Assembly: GCF_030272615.1 (NCBI RefSeq)
Contig: NC_081415.1
Span: forward strand, 372,043,809 to 372,107,808
Origin: Cryptomeria japonica
Lineage: Eukaryota > Streptophyta > Pinopsida > Cupressales > Cupressaceae
Direction of reading: 5' to 3'
Length of the DNA: 64,000 bases
In this document: positions 36,664-49,492 of the stretch, piece after piece
Numbering within the stretch: the first letter of the stretch is position 1
Layout of the letters: each line of letters begins with the position of its first letter
Notes under the pieces: generated by a model
Told to the model about the DNA's origin: nothing
What the model saw: only the letters and a program-made list of their open reading frames with translations
Databases searched by the model: none
Program-made: the position numbers and the translations under genes

Positions 36664-38044
36664 ATACTTGATGTCAAATTAACTGAGAATCATCACCCAT
36701 TTGGCCAAGCGGCCTGTCAATGCTACTTTGCTGAGTAAGTACTTTAGTGGATTGATTTTGGCAATGAGTTGTACTTTATGTGTTAATAGATAGTGCCTCA
36801 GTTTAGTGGCTGCCAAGATTACTACCAAGCAAGCTCGCTCAATAGGTGTGTAATTGAGTTCATAGCCGACCAGTGTGCGAGAGATGTAGTAAACAAGACA
36901 CTCTTTCCCTTCTGAATTGTGTTGAGCCAGTAGCACTCCCAATGCTGTATGAGTTGCTGAAATATAGAGCAATAGAGGTCTACTCAGATCTGGTGGGTTC
37001 AGCAATGGTGTATTCATGAGATAGTCTTTAAGCATCTGGAATGCTTGCTGGCATTTGGTATCACATTGAAAGTGGTTGTTCTTGTGCAATAAGTGTGTAA
37101 AGGAGTGACACTTATCTGCCAGTTGTGCAGTGAATCTTTGGATGGATTGTAGTTGCCCTTGTAATGTCCTTAGCTGATTGATGTTGCATGGAGATGGCAT
37201 GTCCATGATTGCTTTGACCTTTGCAGGATCGACCTTAACGCCTTTGCTTGAGACAATGCATCTTAGAATCTTCCCTAAGGTTACTCCAAAGACACATTTC
37301 TTTAGGTTGAGGCGAACATGATATTGTTCCAGTCTATCAAAGATTTTCCCTAATATGTCTAGACGACCCTCTTGTGAGTGATTTTGCCAATAAGTCATTA
37401 ACATAATCTTCCATTATGGTATGCATCATATCATGAAATATGGTGGTCATTGCTCATTGATAGGTTTCTCCTGCATTCTTTAGACCAAAAGGCATTACAT
37501 TCCAACAGTATGTTCCCCATGGAAATGTGAAGGTTGTCTTATGTTGATCCTCTAGTGCGATCTTTATCTGATTGTACCCTGAAAAGCCATCCATGAGTGA
37601 AAGCATGGCATGTCCTACTGTTAGGTCCACTATTATGTCGGTGTTGGGTAGGGGGAAATCATCTTTAGGACATGACTTGCTCAGATCTCTAATGTCAGTA
37701 CAGATATGGATGACCCCATTTGGTTTACTGATAGGCACAATGTTGGAGATCCAATCTGCATAATCAATTGGTCTAAAAAAACCAACATCTAGGAGTTTCT
37801 TAAGTTCTTCTTTGACTAATACTACAATCTGGGGATGCATCTTGCGAAGTTTCTGCTTGATAGGCTTAGCTCCTTCTGCTACGGTGAGGTGATGCATGAC
37901 TAAATCAGGATCAAGACTAGGCATGTCTGCATATGACCATGCAAAGTTGATCTGACACTTTTTGAAGAATTCGACCAACTTAGGTTCCTCTGGAGTTAAA
38001 AGAGATGCCAGATGTATGAGGTGAGGAGTCTTAGAAGTCCCCAC
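36664..38044 (-). pseudogene. Element 1 reverse transcriptase and first RNase H
   Basis: RT: KPIKQKLRKMHPQ, VGFFRPIDYADWISNIVPI, DDFPLPNTDIIVD, LSLMDGFSGYNQI and MPFGLKNAGETYQ, then TGA. The catalytic YVDD reads YVND (37394-37405), so one metal-binding Asp is Asn. A frame slip follows near 37404; the thumb and connection continue (KCVFGVTLGKILRCIVSSKG). First RNase H: LLLYISATHTALGVLLAQ, VYYISRTL, ERACLVV and LAKWVMILS. It makes cDNA in the particle; this copy is dead. Confidence 0.88.
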
Positions 38045-39286
38045 GTTGTATTATTTTATTTCCTAAGTGAGAATCATTGATCGTTCCTGCTATGTACTAG
38101 AGGGGAGAATGTCAAACCTTTCATCCTCAGGTGCCTCGGAGAGGTTTTCACCATTGGATACACTCTTTCTTTTTACTTTTGTGGGATCAAACAGTGCCAC
38201 GGTGTGGCTTTCACTGGAAGATCCATGTTTTATATTGTTGCAACTGAAAGGTTTGGCATCTTCCCCAAAGTATGCTACACTATTAAGTTCTATGGTGAAT
38301 CCATCTTTGTGATCCTCGCTTGGTATGTTATCCCATAGTTCCAAAAAGTCAATGATCACCTCATCATTTTGGAAGTGATCAAGGCATGGGGGATTAGATT
38401 GGTTCCATTCGATGAGTTCAAGATGGATAATGGGCATTACCTCATCAATTAGGTTAAGGTCATTAGATGTGTCAGTAAGGTTCAAGATGTTGTGGTGAAG
38501 GTTGTTGATGGCACTCTCCCTGTCAGAATCTAGCGTAGGATGTGAAGTAGGGTCTGTGGAAGGTGTTTCCAGTTGAGGAACCCAAGAGGTTTTAATCTAC
38601 ACTTTTCCATAAACAGGGATTTCTTTGTGAGGTGAAGGGGGTGATGCGTCTTCCTCATCTGAAGTATTTAGATGTACTGAATCAAATTCCCACTCATGTG
38701 AGTCAGTCTCTGAGTTGCTTTCCAAGATCTGGTTGTTATACCATACTGGGATATCCTTTGAGTTAAACACTGCAGGTGTGATCGGCTGATGTACCATTTT
38801 AGATGAAATGATCAGTGCTACAAGAAGGATTATAGGGATCAGTGAATCCGATATGGGGAGTATCAGTGTTGCTGACTCTGCTACTTCTGTTGGAGTTGCT
38901 AGTGTTGTTGATACTACTGGGAATTTTGATATAGTTGTTGCTACTAATGGTGCTATTGATGTTATTGTTGTTGCTGATCGGGTTGCTTGTTTGATGGGTG
39001 GGATGATTGGTGTTGTGGATGGTTTTGCTGGGATTTTTAGCCTCAATGGGGTAGTTGCTATGGTGTGTGGTGCTGCTGATATAATTAAAGGTGACCTCTT
39101 TATGGTTGTAGTAGGCTGATATAGAGGTTTGTTGGGTTTCCCTTTGAATCTAAGCTTAGGAAGGATCTCCTTTTGAAAGCCTAATCCTGTTTTATCTTTG
39201 GGCTTTAATTTTGGCTGTATCGGCTCATGTTGCCCTTGCTTGCAAGTGCCCAAAGCACTTCGACCATCATAACCCATTCTTTGCAT
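38045..39286 (-). pseudogene. Element 1 linker with G-patch-like motif
   Basis: MGYDGRSALGTCKQGQHEPI at the start (39225-39286) fits the glycine-rich G-patch pattern, followed by KDKTGLGFQ and a long Thr/Ser/Ile/Pro-rich linker, then an acidic segment (38600-38700, 38090-38485) leading to RT. Element 3 has a comparable G-patch at the same position between protease and RT. G-patches bind or stimulate RNA-handling partners; the role here is inferred from family knowledge only. Confidence 0.6.
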
Positions 39287-39367
39287 AATGAAAAGGCCTT
39301 TTCCATATTAATCTGTGGGAAGCTTATCTTGTGGGATATTCGTGGTGATAGGATCTTTATAGATCCA

Positions 39368-40159
39368 TTATGCTAAGTCCTCATCTCTGGTCTCTTCTTC
39401 TTGACTCTTTCCAAGGATGAAAGGTGTCAAAGTGCATGTTGGCTTGACCAGTGATGTATGAAGTAAATTTTGAGGTTTACCATGAGTTCTAGGAGAAGTA
39501 GGCATTTGTCTAACACAAAAGAGTTGGCTGAGATTATAATCCCTAGGACCTTCCTCTGCTATTTTCATCTTGAGCTTCTCTTTCTTGGGTATAGTGGTGT
39601 TTGAACTGGAAAGAGAGGTTGGACTTACATATGAGGTGGATGAGATGGCTTCTCTATTTTTGGGAATAGTAATCTCTGGTTGATGATTTATATTGTGACA
39701 ATATGCAAAAGGATTTGCATCTCCCAGAATTGTAATTTCTACACTGTTATGAGGAAACTTGATACACTGATGGTAGGTGGATGGAACGACTTGCATGACG
39801 TGTATCCAAGGTCTTCCTAACAACAAATTATCCAAAACTTGGCATATGATATGCTTCACCACTGGGCCCACTCGGATTGGTAGCACAACTTCTCCTTTGG
39901 ATGAACGCTCTGCATCATCATAGGCTTTGATTGTTATCTTTTTGCAGGGATCCACTGATTCAATTACATATCCCAATGTTGTGACCAATTGTAGTGTACA
40001 AATATCTAAGCCTACCCCATTATCAATCAAGACTCGCTTGATTCGGTGTTGGTTGATGAGTCCTTCAATATGGAGTGAGGTGTTATGAGGTTGCTGGAAG
40101 GATGTATTGTCACTTTCAGAGAAAATGAGACATGGTGATGACCTCAGATTACCAACCAT
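39368..40159 (-). pseudogene. Element 1 aspartic protease
   Basis: KRVLIDNGVGLDICTL contains the active-site triplet as D-N-G, the usual form in this gypsy lineage, followed about 75 residues later by LLLGRPWIHVMQVVPSTYHQ. It matches the element 3 protease (LVDNGSGLNVC ... LLLGRP). The C-terminal ~90 residues are a Ser/Pro-rich linker. It would process the polyprotein. Confidence 0.85.
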
Positions 40160-40495
40160 AGCTTGAAATTGATCTGTATTTAAATTTGTAGGGACTAACG
40201 CCTCTTAGAGAGCTTGATCCAAGATTGTTTTATGAGATGGGGATAGGTGCAATAACTCTAAGATAGATATAAATGCAAGCGTCTTATCTAACTGTTCCAC
40301 AAGGTTGTACTACTTTGGGATTGAGGTGGTGCCTTGTGGAGCTGCTTTGATGGTGATCTTGATATGCCGCATAACAACATTACAAGTAGAGCTTGGATTT
40401 TTTATGGTAATGGTTGCAATTTTTTCATCGATATCATATAGGTGATTCATAGTGTAATTATAAGCAGCTCATGTATAATCATTGGTATCTATGTT

Positions 40496-42041
40496 TCATC
40501 CTGACGTGCAAGGACCCCTTTGATCTTGTGATGGAAGTGGATTTTTAAACATAAGATGATCATTGTTGGTAGTTTTTGGGTCATGGCCTTGAATTTCAAT
40601 CTGTCCTCGGTCAATAAGATCCTGAACAAGATGTTTCAATCTATGACAATTACTTGTTTTGTGCCCTTTCCCTTGATGGAATTCGCAATGTTCATTATCC
40701 CTCCACCATGGAGGTTTGACCTGAGGTTCGTAATTAGAGGTCTTGGGTAAGGTCACTAGATTTGACGAGACCAATTGATGTAACACTATTTCAATAGGTT
40801 CCCCTAAGGGAGTGTATGTACATTTTGGTTTATAATTCTGTTGTCTTTGCCTTGGTTCTTCTTGCTGGACATTGCGTCCTTGATTTGGTGGGGGAGGAAC
40901 CATGTTGGTATTAGGAGGGGGTTTTTTCCCCATAAATTGGACCACGGGTTATGCACTCTTGATGGTTCTTGCATCTACAACCCCATCATTGACGATGTTT
41001 TTGTTTTTATTCCAGAAGTTAGGTTTATCACTGTTGAAGCATGAGCGAGGGGCATCTTTGGGTTCATTGTATATTTTGATAAGCCCCTTTTTGATGAGGG
41101 CCCATTCACATTTTAAACCCTGTGTGATCATGTCATTAAAAGACTCTGTGCCTTTCATGTCTAAATGAAATTCCATTTCTTCATTGAAGTTGGAAATTAC
41201 TGTTTCCACTAGCTCTTTTTCAGATAGCTGAAGAGAATGTCTGCTAGAAATTTGTCTCCATCATTGTAGGAAAGCTAAAAATAACTCCCCTAGTTGTTTC
41301 TTGGTGTTGCATAGGTCTGCCATGGTGACATCGCACTCTATGTTATGAGAATAATGTGCAATGAACTTCTAGACCAGTTCTTCAAACGTCCTAATGTCAT
41401 CCATGAGTCCGGAAAACCATTGCGTGGTTGTCCCTGCCAAACTCTGAGGAAAAAGACGCATTAGGTATGTGTCTTCATATGCCACTTCTAGGCAAGCAGA
41501 GTGAAATTATCTAACATGATCCTGAGGGTCTCCTTTTCCTCGATATTTTTCGAACTTAGGTGTTTCAAACCCTCATGGAAAAGGTGGCATATGTAGAGTC
41601 CTATCAAAGGGATAGGGACAAATATCATTAAGTGAAAATTGGTTTTTTTTCACACCATTGTGGAATTGTTGGGCGAGATTTTCAACTTGTTGCCGCAACA
41701 TGTCAATGTCATTTGGAGGTGGCGGAGGTGGGGGATTTCCTTGATGAAGGTTGTATTTGATGTGATCTCGACCTCTTCCATCTTGATTATAAATTAGAGG
41801 GTAATTTGGTTCCCTCTTGGGCAAGTCTTAAAAAGTGAGCATCAGCGTTGCTCCTGAGGATTTTGTCAAAAAGTCGATTGAAGAGGGGGTTGTGTTGTGC
41901 TCTTTTGATTGCTTCAGGAGTGGGAGTATGAGGATTTTCATCATTTGCATTTCCTCCAAGAGCTTCTTCGAATTCATTGAGATTTTCCTCTTCTTCCTCT
42001 TCAATTTCTTGTTGTCTAGTCCTTGATCTGGTTTGAACCAT
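40496..42041 (-). pseudogene. Element 1 gag (capsid and nucleocapsid), frameshifted
   Basis: The start is taken at ATG 42039-42041 (MVQTRSRTRQQEIEEEEEEN), a typical plant gypsy gag opening. The capsid part (about 41210-41560) reads FEKYRGKGDPQDHVR, then TAA, YLMRLFPQSLAGTTTQWFSG, FEELV, then TAG, KFIAHYSHNIE, matching Retrotrans_gag. The nucleocapsid finger near 40650 is CEFHQGKGHKTSNCHRL, a CHHC-type knuckle usual for this lineage. Frameshifts lie near 41800 and 41210. It ends at about 40496. Confidence 0.82.
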
Positions 42042-42146
42042 TTTGTTTGAAAGTTTTTGTTGAAGTTTGATGAAAATGATGATGAGTTGATGATGAAATG
42101 AGAGATAAATGTGTGGTGAAGTGTTTAGCATATGGATCTCTAACAC

Positions 42147-44985
42147 TAAAGGTAGATGTTACCAAAGTCCTTCTATGAATTTCTTGTTGTGTTTGTTGAC
42201 AATGTTTGATATGATAAGGTTTAGAGAGGCCTGAGATGTGTTACAGACCCAACTACCTAGTAATGAGAGGATGCACTCATAGACTAGTTTTAACCTGCGT
42301 AGAAATGTCTCTTAGGATGAGTTTACCCTAGATGTAGAGACACTCTAAAAAGTGATGTGTTGTGTTTGATTCAAAAAATTACGAAAAAGAACCTAGGACA
42401 AGACCTCTTTATGCTTTAAGTGTTGAAATGGATTGATGATGTGTGAAATGTGAGAATGGATGGAATGTTAACTTCAATAGAAACTTTGTGTCACAAATGG
42501 GACAAATTCTTCCTCTTATTGTTCGAGGGTTGGTGGTTCTTCCCTACCTGATTTATGTGTGATGCAAATGTCTGGAAAGAAGGTAGGATTGATTTTGCCT
42601 CCCTTGTTTTGATGATAGCTCAAAGCTCTATATTGAGTAAAAGCTCTGTGGTTTAAAGACTCTTGATCAAATTCGTTAGATTTTCCTTGAAGATATAGAT
42701 GCATGTGACATAAGAAGGTTCTATGTGAGACAAATATTTATCTATTGAGATAGAAAAATCTCCTTTTTTTGATGAAAGCCTTTGAGCTCAATGGTCTTTC
42801 CTTCAAGTTTATATTTTGATGAAGATTCTTCCTTCTCAAAATATGAAGAATGGTGATATAGTTTGATACTTTGTTGTTGCACTTTGTTTTTTGATCTTTG
42901 TTGGTATTTGAAAATGTTTGTGTTGGATGAATACTTGTTTTGGAATTGATTTTTGATTTTTCTTTGACAAGAAAACAAAGAAAGCATACAAACACAAGAA
43001 TGTTGCCTCAAAAGGCACAAATAAGTGTGGGTCTAAATCAATCCAATCTTTGGAATTTTTGACCCTTTTTCCAAATGTTTTTGAGTATGTTTTTACAAAT
43101 ATCCTGAAGTCGGCTCAGTTTATCACTGGTCTTGACATAAAATGAAGACACTTCAAACACACTTTATCCCTAAGGTCAAATAGCTAGTTGCGATAATTTC
43201 AGCCCACATCTTGATATTTCTTCAACTTTGGTACTACATACCTTATGAATATTGCCATGATAGGTAAGGATGTGATATACTAAGTCTTACATGAGCATAA
43301 CAAATAGATGATCACTATGATGGGGGAGTCACCACTTTTATAAAGCTACAAGTAGACTTTCAAAAAGCTATGTTTCTACTCAAGGAAATATGTATGGTGA
43401 GTATCTTGGGAGCAAAACCTTCTATGCTCTTGCACTGAATTTATCACAAATATCCTCAATCAATAGAATGGGTGGGCTACTACATAAAGGTGTTTAGTAA
43501 TTTTTGATGTCTTTGGAAATAAGTTCATTCTGCAGTGACTCACTTAAGAGCCTTGTAACTTGTGGTGGGGACCATTTGTCCTTTTAGCAAGTTACACTGT
43601 AGGAACAACTATACCCAAGGATACAACTTTCGCTCACACCTGATTTCTATAGCAGCTCAAAGGATTTACTATGCGAGGTTGTTTCCAAGAGTGATGAATT
43701 AATTAAATGTTGGCTAGTGGATTTTTAATCAAATAAATAGAAAATATTCATTAATTAAATTGGACAGATTTATGTGACTACACAAGGGTTATAGGAAATG
43801 GAGCATACAATTTGGCTACCATGGAGGGAGATCCACTCCCTGACCCTATGAACAACATGCACCTTAAATTATATTATATCTAAGGGTTGGGTTAGTTTAG
43901 GTTTTTCTTTCCGCATTACATCTCATTTTCTTCAAAGCATTGCATCACATATAGTTTCTTTTTCAAATGCATCACATTCATAAAATTTTTGCATTGGCAT
44001 ATATCAACATCAATAAAACAAGGCAATCGTCCAAGTTTATCACCTGTTTGCATTCAAGAGAAATAAGAGTCGTCTCATTTTTTAGATATTTAGACATGAA
44101 GTCTTTGAGATCCTAAGGTCATACATTTTCAAAATTACCCCGTGACAATGCTTTACTTATGGTTGGGTATTGATTTCACTATTTGAGACTTGTTAACCCA
44201 AAATCTATCAATTTCTATATCTCAAACACATTAAAAAAAACTCTAATTCATTCGAGACACCTAGTTGATCATATGACCAGTGAGAGATCTAAAATTTTAC
44301 TTCAACGCTGATGTAATTGTCACACCCAAGTAGGTTTCATTACTTACAAGTCAAGGCAAGAAAATAAAAAGAAACAGTGATATGCCAAATATTCATCTCA
44401 AGGCAAAAGAGAAATGATATATAACTGAAATATCGCGCATATAAAGTCTGACAAAAAAACTTGACTATGGGAACATGAGAGTAACTCCATCAGGGCTATG
44501 AACGACTGTCGACAACAGAGTAATATTCGAGAAATTACAGACTATAACCTTGTCGGAGCTCTAAAAGCTTGTTGGCAGCGAGGTTCTATTTGGGATCCTT
44601 TTGAAGTTAGGATAATTCATGGAGCTAGTCATATAGGATGCTAAGGATCTTTAGTGAGCACAAGAGCAGGAATTAATTCATTTGCACACACATGGGCAAA
44701 AGAAGATCAAAGTTTCAAGAACCAATGGGGAATTTTTCCGCGTCTCCATTTGTAAATCCTAGTCACTAAGTGTGTTAATTTGGATGTTCCAAGGGACCTT
44801 AAGGATTGATTGACCGCTTATCTATGAAATGTTTTGCACCTCCAATTCAATTGGTGTATTACAAAATGCTAAACAAACACAGTCATCCTTGTTCGAATAG
44901 GAAATGCATCTTCATCATGCATATTGCATTAACATAGGTCATGTCAAAAATTCATTGTCTCCACATGCATTTTGCAGATCATCAT
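42147..44985. other. 5' leader and probable 5' LTR of element 1, plus unassigned DNA
   Basis: No coding frame. This is where the 5' LTR of the minus-strand element 1 should lie; AT-rich TTAATTAAAT words near 43700-43790 resemble, in reverse complement, the LTR of element 2 at 49493. No PBS or LTR edge could be fixed. The junction with element 2 falls near 44985. Confidence 0.4.
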
Positions 44986-44995
44986 GTCATATAGG

Positions 44996-45480
44996 TTTGC
45001 ACACTGGGGGCATAACTGAAAAAATCCCAAAAAATTGTAAAAAGCTATGAAAAAAACCATAAAAATCATATAAAGTCTTGAAAAATTCATAAAAACCATA
45101 TAAAGTCCTGAAAAATTCCTAAAAAGCATATACTATCCTAACAAAAAAATCCAAAAATAGTGAAAAACAAAAAAATTCAAAAATAGTGAAAAACAAAAAA
45201 ATTCAAAAACAGTGAAAAACGAAAAATCCAAAAATAGTGGAAAACAAAAAATCTAAAAACAATGAAAATAATAAAATCCAAAAACAATAAAAAATACCAA
45301 AAACATCATATAATGTCTTGAAAAAATCAATCCAAAAACAATGAAACAAAAAAAACCAAAAACATTAAAAAAAAGTCCTAAAAAAACCATAAAACATCAT
45401 ATAAAGTCCTGAAAAAATCAACCAAAAACATTCAAATATTAATCCACAAAATCCCAAAAACAATAAAAAAATCAATCAAA
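44996..45480. repeat. A-rich tandem repeats of 26 and 30 bp in element 2 spacer
   Basis: CATATAAAGTC(T/C)TGAAAAATTC recurs with 30-bp spacing (about 45068 and 45098), and A(T/C)AGTGAAAAAC recurs with 26-bp spacing (45157, 45183, 45209, 45235), then decays. Related AAAAACATTCAAA words occur in the spacer of element 1 (minus strand, 34230-34400). After this, 45480-46709 is non-coding. Confidence 0.75.
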
Positions 45481-46709
45481 AAACTTGCAATAAAATGTCT
45501 TGCAAGAATCAAATACCCTAGCAGATATCTAGCAAATGCTTCACACGAACTTAACAAAGGATACAACTATCCAGTCAAACATCTGCAATCAACTGATCAA
45601 ACTGTCTTATCAATCGTATCATATCCATATCAAGTGATCATTATCTTGTCTTAAACAGGAACGGATACACTCAAAATCAGACAGGTCAGTCTTAAACGAG
45701 GTCGACAACTTTCTGAGATCAGACATTATCAACTATCACATCAAGCAACTAAGAACAAAGGCACAAGATCGGTATAGTTGTTGAATTTTGTCCGAGTTGG
45801 TCTTTATCTTTTATCATTGGCGACAGATCGTGTTCCTATGCTACTCAAGGATGTCCACAAGTGACTAGAGGAGCCATGATGGGTATTATCTTTTTCTTTG
45901 TTTATTGTTTGTAGTGTGAACCAATGAAGTTCTAGGGAAATTACTCTAGTTGGTGCCTGTGATAGGAGCATTCAGCTTGTGAATGTCACACATACCTCGA
46001 CCCCTAGATTATTTCCCAGAATGGAGGGTTTCACTCCTTGTCTGCTATGTGTTTATTTCTTCAATGAGATATCTTTACATCTTGGTTCCTTATACCCTGA
46101 TGTGCTAAGCTCCATTGTTCAATAATAAGGCTTAGTGATGAATATATATTGCACAATAAATAATGACATAGGTTCGTGAATCAATCATTCTCATTCTCAT
46201 CTCATCTGTTTATTGATAGTTTGCTGATTTCTCATATCTTTCTAAATCATTTTTTGTCATCTAACATTATTCTTTCATCAATCTCTTCTTTCTTTCATCT
46301 TACTAACATTTATTCAAGGTACATCTGAGTTAAAATAATATTCTGGCATTATCATACAAAAACATAAGTTGCATCCATATAGTTTTAAGTTGCATTCATA
46401 TAGTTTAAATTCCATTTCTATAGTATTAATTGCATTCATATCATATATCATGTAGAAATCATTAAACCATTCATTAATCATCACATTATAAATCATGTAG
46501 AAACCATTGCATTCATAAACAATCATTTATAAATCATATAGACATGCATCACATAACACATAGTATCATACAACATACATGGAAAACAAAGCATAGTAGA
46601 TCATCGCCAAAAAATTGCATATTATATATATAACTCAAAAATGGTAATGTGTCCGAATACAATAATCATAAAATAGGCCCGAAGGCTTAGATAACATGAT
46701 CTCAATGTA

Positions 46710-49118
46710 TCAACCCACATTGCCTTTGTCAACAGGTGGATCCTTCCTGCTAGATCCTTCCCCAAGATGTCGAGGTGGACCCATGACACCACCACTGCTG
46801 GTCCTCTGTGTAGAATTCCTACTAGAACTAGAATGACCTCTAACCTTACTAAAGCTATGAGCTCTCTGTCCCTCAGGTACATCCTCATGGTAGAGCTACA
46901 GATAATAAAAAGCCTCCTGTATACCATAATAGAGTCTGTCAGACTGTCTGCATGCATCGGTACCTGGAGCAAAATGCTGATCATAAGCATCCTGAACCAT
47001 CTGCGACCATCTAACTACTTCATCTCTCTCCCTTTGGAGACGATCTCTCTTGGTCTCTAATGCACCATAGTTTCTGCAGAATGCCTCCTGCTCAACATCT
47101 CATCGACGCCTAAGTCTGGCAACCTCGTCCTCTAGACTCTGAATCCGTGCTCTGAGAATCTGTGGATCATCATCATCATCTCCATCACCACCTTGTCCTC
47201 CTCTTGCCCCCTCTGTAGCAAGAACATCCTCTAGCTCCAGCATATCATCATCATCATCCCCGTCCCTGCTCGATGACTCTGAGGAATCATCATCATCATC
47301 TCCACTGCTCATAGACTCGATGTCTCCACCAATGTCTACATCCTCCTCCTCCCCCTCATCTACTTGTCTTCCCTCCTCTTCCCCTCTTCCCTCCTCTCCT
47401 CTGTCATCTCCCGTCCTCTCCCCCATGTCAATCCGCACTCGCTGTCTAGGATGTCATATCTATTGTGCTATGATCAGAACAGTTGAATCAGACAGTGGAA
47501 TAGGCCTATGTCTGGCCCACCATGCATCATACTTAGGAGTAGTCCCTGGATCTGCTACACCTGCATTCCAACCCCATGATAATGATTGAAGAGCATCAAA
47601 CTTGATAGCCACCACATGTGGCTATATGCACACTCCCTAATCAGAAACCTTACAAGAAACACAAGCAAAGTACGTTGTAACAACATGTATCACATGTACC
47701 TCCCCAAACTGTCTGAGTACCCATCTTGGAAGAGACATCTCAATAGTCCTCTACATCTCAACGGTCCTCCCAATAAGATATCTCTGTTGTCTGCAGAAAG
47801 GTAAGTGTTGTGCATCATCTGCCCAACCAGGGCAATCTAAATATGGTCTCCAAATAAAATGCTGCAAGATATCATGCTAATGTCTCCAATGCAAGGTGTT
47901 ACCTGAACCCCTGTGTCTAATACTAGGTGTATATCTATACGCATATGGCTCCTCAGGCTACAAGTCAACATGAATAACTAGCCTCGAGATAGAAATGTGC
48001 TCCCAAGCCCGAGTCTAGAGCAATGTCACACCACAACTGATCGATCGGTATCCCAAGTATACAATGTTGTGCATCTGATAATAACCCATGGGTAATAGAC
48101 AAGGACCCCAAGCATATACTCAACGATGAACAATCATATCATGGAGCACTCTGCCCCATCCAACTAGAAAGCCATGGCCTCATCTGTCAGGAATCAACAA
48201 ACCACCTACGATACTGCACAATACTATAGTAAGATCATCATAGTCCAAGTGAGCCTAAGGGATATCATATTGACCACTGATCTATAAATCCTGCTCCTCA
48301 CACTCAAAAAGGGAACATAGTCCAACAACGCCATCGTCATGATCATATACAACTCTCACACCATGGATGGGAATATGCAGTATACGCCAAACATCCTCTA
48401 AAGTAATGGACACCTCACCAGTAGGAAGATGGAAGGTACATGTCTCGGAATGCCACCGCTCCACTAACGCTGTAATCAAAGCGTTGTTGGCCGTAATCTC
48501 TGGCAAATGTCAAACATGATATAATCTCAAATGTCGGATATGTGCAATCTCCTCAAGTAACCCGGATCGAAGATCAAGTCCACTAGGTCTACTTTGTCGA
48601 CAGTATAACACTCCAATATTCTCCTGCACTGAAAAAATATTGAAATTGTCAGATATTGGATAACGCGATAAAAAAAATGATCATATGCATGACCAAAAAA
48701 AAACAAAAAAAAACTTCAATTTACAATGAATGCGTAATGTTTAACACTTATGTGTTGCATTTTACACTAATGTGTTACATTTAATGCTTATGCGTGACAT
48801 TTAACATGTATGCGTGAACATATGAGCTAATGCGTAAACAGATAAACGTATGCGTGACAACTACAACCTATGTGTAACACTTAAAATCTTGCGGTACACT
48901 TAAGGCGTTTATGTGACACTTATGGCATATGCGTGAAAATCAATAGGCATATGCGTGATGATTAAAAGTTACTTCTTTGGAATTTTTTTTTTTAAATTAC
49001 AAAACAGGCAAAAAATTAAGCAAAAAAATTGGAAACATAGCATGTCGTCAGTCCCCGGAGATCTCTGGTAAAAACATACTCGGTCAGACAAGTGCACTGG
49101 TGCCCTATAGCCAGGCAT
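46710..49118 (-). pseudogene. PMD gene of element 2, spliced, antisense to the element
   Basis: Minus strand. Exon 1 is 49080-49118 (MPGYRAPVHLSDR, 13 codons) with donor GTATGT; the intron is 48624-49079; exon 2 opens at 48623 in phase 0 (ENIGVLYCRQSRPSG). The PMD core includes ALVERWHSETCTFHLPTGE and SITLEDVWRILHIPIHG (48282-48506), later VLRQFG (near 47740) and the PMD end TPKYDAWWARHRPIP (near 47510). The C-terminus is an Asp/Glu/Ser-rich segment (47170-47410) and a coiled coil (LRARIQSLEDEVARLRRR), ending at TGA 46710-46712. Stops include a TGA before HLPEITANN and a TAG after LRRR. PMD proteins act in nuclear silencing and expression control; whether this copy made protein is unknown. 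Confidence 0.75.
48721..48960. repeat. Minisatellite in intron 1 of element 2 PMD gene
   Basis: Roughly ten imperfect ~20-24-bp units around TATGCGTGACATTTAACA. It sits inside the first intron, the same place where element 3 has a different, GC-rich minisatellite. Confidence 0.75.
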
Positions 49119-49209
49119 GATGATCAAATACTCGCAGGAAAGCAAAAGACTCGCAAGAATCTCCAAGTACTCAACACAATGCAAATGAGCAAATGAAAGG
49201 CCAATCTCT

Positions 49210-49219
49210 CTATTTATAG
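49210..49219 (-). promoter_or_regulatory. TATA box of element 2 PMD gene
   Basis: The minus strand reads GCTATAAATAGAGAG, about 92 bases upstream of the PMD ATG at 49118. The spacing leaves room for a ~60-base 5' UTR. The element 3 PMD gene has GTATATAC at a similar distance. Confidence 0.6.
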
Positions 49220-49478
49220 CTCAAAATTAGGCTTTTTCCCACTCTGACGCCCGTGGTCCCCGTGAACTTCAAACAACTTGTAGGCTACTCAAATGATCTC
49301 AAAATTGCACGAAACTTCACAGATTGCTCATTATATTGATATTGAATATATGGTCTCAATTTCTGATTTTTTTTACTACCTTTTCCGAGGGGGCATATTT
49401 ACACTATACAGTGTTAAAGGCATACTGGGGCAGGAAATTTTTCATTTTCTTTGAAACAAATTCGTTCTGACATTGTCT
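49220..49478. other. Element 2 sequence between PMD promoter and PPT
   Basis: Non-coding; it would contain upstream PMD promoter sequence on the minus strand. Nothing else recognised. Confidence 0.4.
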
Positions 49479-49492
49479 CAAAGAGGGACAAA
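49479..49492 (+). other. Element 2 polypurine tract
   Basis: CAAAGAGGGACAAA immediately before TGTAGACACC, the LTR start. Confidence 0.7.

Larger units (their letters stand above)
30590..42146 (-). mobile_element. Ty3/gypsy Tat-type element 1 (decayed), with antisense PMD gene
   Basis: Minus-strand order: gag with CCHC-like knuckle, aspartic protease, G-patch-like segment, RT, RNase H, second archaeal-type RNase H, integrase. This is then followed by ~2.3 kb of non-coding DNA and a PMD gene on the opposite strand (30590-32155). The RT-RH-aRNH-IN order is the mark of the Tat lineage. LTR edges were not resolved: the 3' LTR is missing or truncated near the PPR fragment, and the 5' LTR should lie within 42147-44985. 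Confidence 0.75.

Noticed and set aside
44944..46526. Short Phe/Met/Tyr-rich minus-strand frames as small membrane proteins
   Set aside because: Produced by A-rich tandem repeats and AT-rich spacer; no start context or homology.
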